From: Rhynchopus sp. YZ270_cl-10
Lineage: Eukaryota > Euglenozoa > Diplonemea > Diplonemida > Diplonemidae
Direction of reading: 5' to 3'
Length of the DNA stretch: 64,000 nucleotides
Assembly (NCBI GenBank): GCA_964035575.1
Contig: OZ037901.1
Coordinates: 1,116,001 to 1,180,000, forward strand
The notes beneath the pieces were generated by a model. It searched no databases. It saw only the letters and a program-made list of their open reading frames with translations, and was not told the origin of the DNA. This document shows positions 61,908-64,000 of this stretch, in pieces; position 1 is the first letter of the stretch; each line of letters opens with the position of its first letter. Position numbers and translations under genes: made by a program.

Positions 61908-63600
61908 CAACAGTTTATTTTTTTTATTTTTTTTTGTAAATACGATCGGGTTTTTTGGGTAAGAATTGAATAACACCGTGAAAGAAATTGTGGGGAAGTC
62001 TCCAAAGAGGTTTAAATGGCGTCGGATGTCTTTGTTGACGCTCTTCATACAGATTTTATGTTATGTACACAGAGCAATAGTGCGTGACACAGATGTGTGT
62101 GCACGAGAGGCACATTCATCTTACAAGTTTTGTTTTGTTTTCTTTTTTTTTCCATAGATACATAGAGGGGAGAGAGGCTCTCATGATTTATCCCGTTAGG
62201 CCTCACTCACCTTTTGACCATATATTTTCATTGTTGGATCTAAAAAAAAAATTGTAGTTTTTTTTTGAAAATGGCAAAACAAATGGAAGCCAAAAGAAAA
62301 AAATGGTTCCTCCTCTCTCCTCCGTTCCGACCTTAGTGATTATTGTAGAGTACATAACTTCGAAACGTACCTTTTTTTTTGTGTTGAAGATGATCGTTTC
62401 ATTGACAAAAACAAATAAAAGGTGCCCTTTTCATGAGTGTTTATTATTTTATTTGATGTGTTTGAAAGCCACCTCCGGTCTAACTCCTGCGTGAACAAAC
62501 ATTTCCCTGTAGAGAAAATGGTAAATGTTTCCTGTGAGGGGTTTCTGTAAGGTGACCAACCCTAACTCCAAAAATACAACAAAAAAAGATTGATGAATAA
62601 CCAATGTTCGCAACATTAAGTAATCCAATCGGGGTGGTTTCTTTAAGGGTGACTAAGCACGTTGAGGCTTAGGTTCATCTTATAAACTTTTCTTTTCTTC
62701 TTGCGTCTTTATTGAAGTGATCTGTTGTCACTCTTTGGTGTGCCTGCGTCTGCAGAGACGGTGCATATCGTAGCTATCTTGGTGACTTCGCACCAAAAGA
62801 GACTTAGGTCATCTTTCCCTTTTATTTCATGGGTACTTTGCAAAAAAAAATTCAAAAAAAACCTGTTGGCAAGGTAATGCAAAAAAACTTGGCTTGAATA
62901 GTGTGGCTGAAAGGGGGTGTTATTTTTGTGCTATTTTCTGCTATTCTGGGCATCTGGGTTTTTTGGTGTGGCTGAAGGGTGGTGCTATTTTTGTGCTACT
63001 TTCTGCTATTGGGACCATTGAAGTTGTATTGCCAAACCACTTCTTGTCAAAACCAACATATTTTGATTATTTTGATTATTTTGCTTTTCATTTCGTTCAA
63101 GAAAAGAAAGTATATGAAATTATATTTTGATAGGTATTTTCTCTTTTGAAAGTTCTGGTGTATAATGAAATTAATGAAGATGTGTAGAGACATCTTTGTT
63201 TTCACGTTTTCCTCTCTTATTCATTCGTTCAGTTATAGATGGGGGCTTTTTACCACAAGACTCTTAGAGGTTCTTCTACGTACGATTGTGTTTGAAAGCA
63301 GGGTGTGTGTGGGTAGTTCCTTAGAGCGGAGCATTGCCCAAAGGTGTGTCGTTATGTGTTGAGGCTTTTTTTGTGCCATTTAACCTTAAACCAGCGTTTC
63401 GTTTGCCCCCACCTCCACACCTCGTCGCCCCCGATAGATTCCTAAATTATTTCAAAATGGAGAGCATCTACCCGACCTCTTGTCATATTGTTCCTATCCC
63501 TCGCCCCGTATGTACACCTTTTCATAAAACACCACAGACGAGAGCTTCTCTTTTTTAGCTCTCTTTTTCTCCCTTTCCCCCCTCTGGGAGGTGAGGTAAG
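61908..63600. other. 1.7-kb spacer with dispersed repeats
   Basis: No credible gene. 62090-62135 is the GTGTGTGCACGAGAGGCACA, TTCATCTTACAAGTTTT family (relatives at 42000 and 42255). Family copies also lie at 62645-62694 and 62783-62818. GTGTGGCTGAA(A/G)GG...GTGCTATTTTTGTGCTA is tandemly duplicated at about 62900-63010. Confidence 0.6.
62645..62694 (+). repeat. Dispersed intergenic repeat, near-consensus copy
   Basis: AAGGGTGACTAAGCACGTTG, AGGCTTAGGTTCATCTTATA, AACTTTTC. Almost the same as 13772-13816 although nearly 49 kb apart. Confidence 0.9.
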
Positions 63601-64000
63601 ATGAGTCAGCAGCAGGGGGAGATGCAGCAGTTCTGGCACTCGAGTAGCGGTGCGAACAGAAGGACAGGACGTGGTCAGGCACGTGGCCAGGCAGGTGCCC
63701 TTGATGAGACGAATGAGAACGCGCAGGTGCTTCGTGAGCTGACAGGCAACTCGCTCTCCCTGCGTGCAGCGTGCAGGATGCTTGCGGTGAACGAGAACAG
63801 CGTCGAGCTTGCAGCGAACGCATTCTTCCAGCTGGACGACTCTGCTGTGGAGCGCCTCAACAGCGCAGAGGAGAGCCGCGACAGCGAAGACGACGGCCAC
63901 GAGGTCTTCGTGCCTGCCGAGGTTGCCCTTCTCCCCGAGGCGCTTACCTGGGCGAAGTACCAGCTCGAGTCGCTGGGCTGCCTCGCACGCTTCATCCCCA
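63601..64000 (+). CDS. UBA-like domain protein, 5' part (runs off the window)
   Basis: An open frame starts at the ATG at 63601, just after a C/T-rich leader and GAGGTAAG, and stays open to the window end (133 residues). It opens MSQQQGEMQQFWHSSSGANR. Residues 45-80 (VLRELTGNSLSLRAACRMLA, VNENSVELAANAFFQLDD) have the pattern of a UBA-like three-helix domain, which binds ubiquitin or acts in folding and transport factors. An acidic Ser/Glu stretch and a helix (WAKYQLESLGCLARFIP) follow. Codon use is GC-rich like the other genes. The frame GAGGTAAG overlapping the ATG could also be a splice donor, so the start is not certain. Confidence 0.6.
   Translation, partial: MSQQQGEMQQFWHSSSGANRRTGRGQARGQAGALDETNENAQVLRELTGNSLSLRAACRMLAVNENSVELAANAFFQLDDSAVERLNSAEESRDSEDDGHEVFVPAEVALLPEALTWAKYQLESLGCLARFIP

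Overview
This window looks like nuclear DNA of a unicellular eukaryote. Coding stretches are GC-rich and lie in long AT/T-rich spacers. Several genes carry very short spliceosomal introns (41 to about 210 bp, donor mostly GTATG, acceptor CAG). The recognisable products are eukaryotic: two cullin-family proteins, a UBX protein, a TPR protein with an RIIa-like tail, an ISCA-type protein, a mitochondrial carrier, and a PhyH dioxygenase fused to HEAT-like repeats. Every recognisable intact gene is on the + strand, and most start codons follow T/C-rich leaders. One-way gene order of this kind is known from Euglenozoa and dinoflagellates, and BspA-like LRRs, PDZ-like proteins and 'C-aromatic-x-P-x-I-N' proteins fit a protist. 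I cannot name the lineage from sequence alone.

Layout. 1-271 is a large foldback. 716-9087 is a candidate DNA transposon with matching inverted ends (CACGACGGACTAG...), palindromic ACAGGTG/CACCTGT arrays near both ends, a second inner pair of inverted repeats, a 608-residue zinc-finger protein with a weak RAG/Transib-like DDE pattern, and a 337-residue orphan. Both genes have a degraded head-to-head inverted copy just upstream. 9.1-11.5 kb holds a poly(A)-tailed retroposon-like sequence and no gene. 11.5-17.4 kb holds a three-domain ABC-binding/DUF5522/Dph6-like fusion, a 0.9-kb TIR element and a UBX-domain gene.

18.8-31.9 kb is a mosaic of segmental duplications. Blocks called A, B and B' here recur in different orders around two GIY-YIG paralogues, a B-box/ubiquitin-like/LRR gene (with a 'ghost' copy of its flanks that lacks the gene), a shortened copy of a divergent cullin and the full divergent cullin. 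A more canonical cullin follows at 32.6-35.5 kb.

35-64 kb alternates single genes with 1-4 kb spacers. The genes, in order, are PH-like/PDZ, PhyH-HEAT, mitochondrial carrier, TPR-RIIa, ubiquitin-like/WD-like, ISCA, PDZ plus C-terminal beta domain, a Cys-Pro-Ile-Asn motif coiled-coil protein, and the start of a UBA-like gene. The spacers carry several families of short dispersed repeats, small palindromic MITE-like elements (one with a clean 9-bp target duplication inside an older repeat) and 7-10 bp minisatellites. The cullins, UBX and UBA-like proteins share a ubiquitin theme but no operon logic is implied. All domain calls are from reading motifs by eye.
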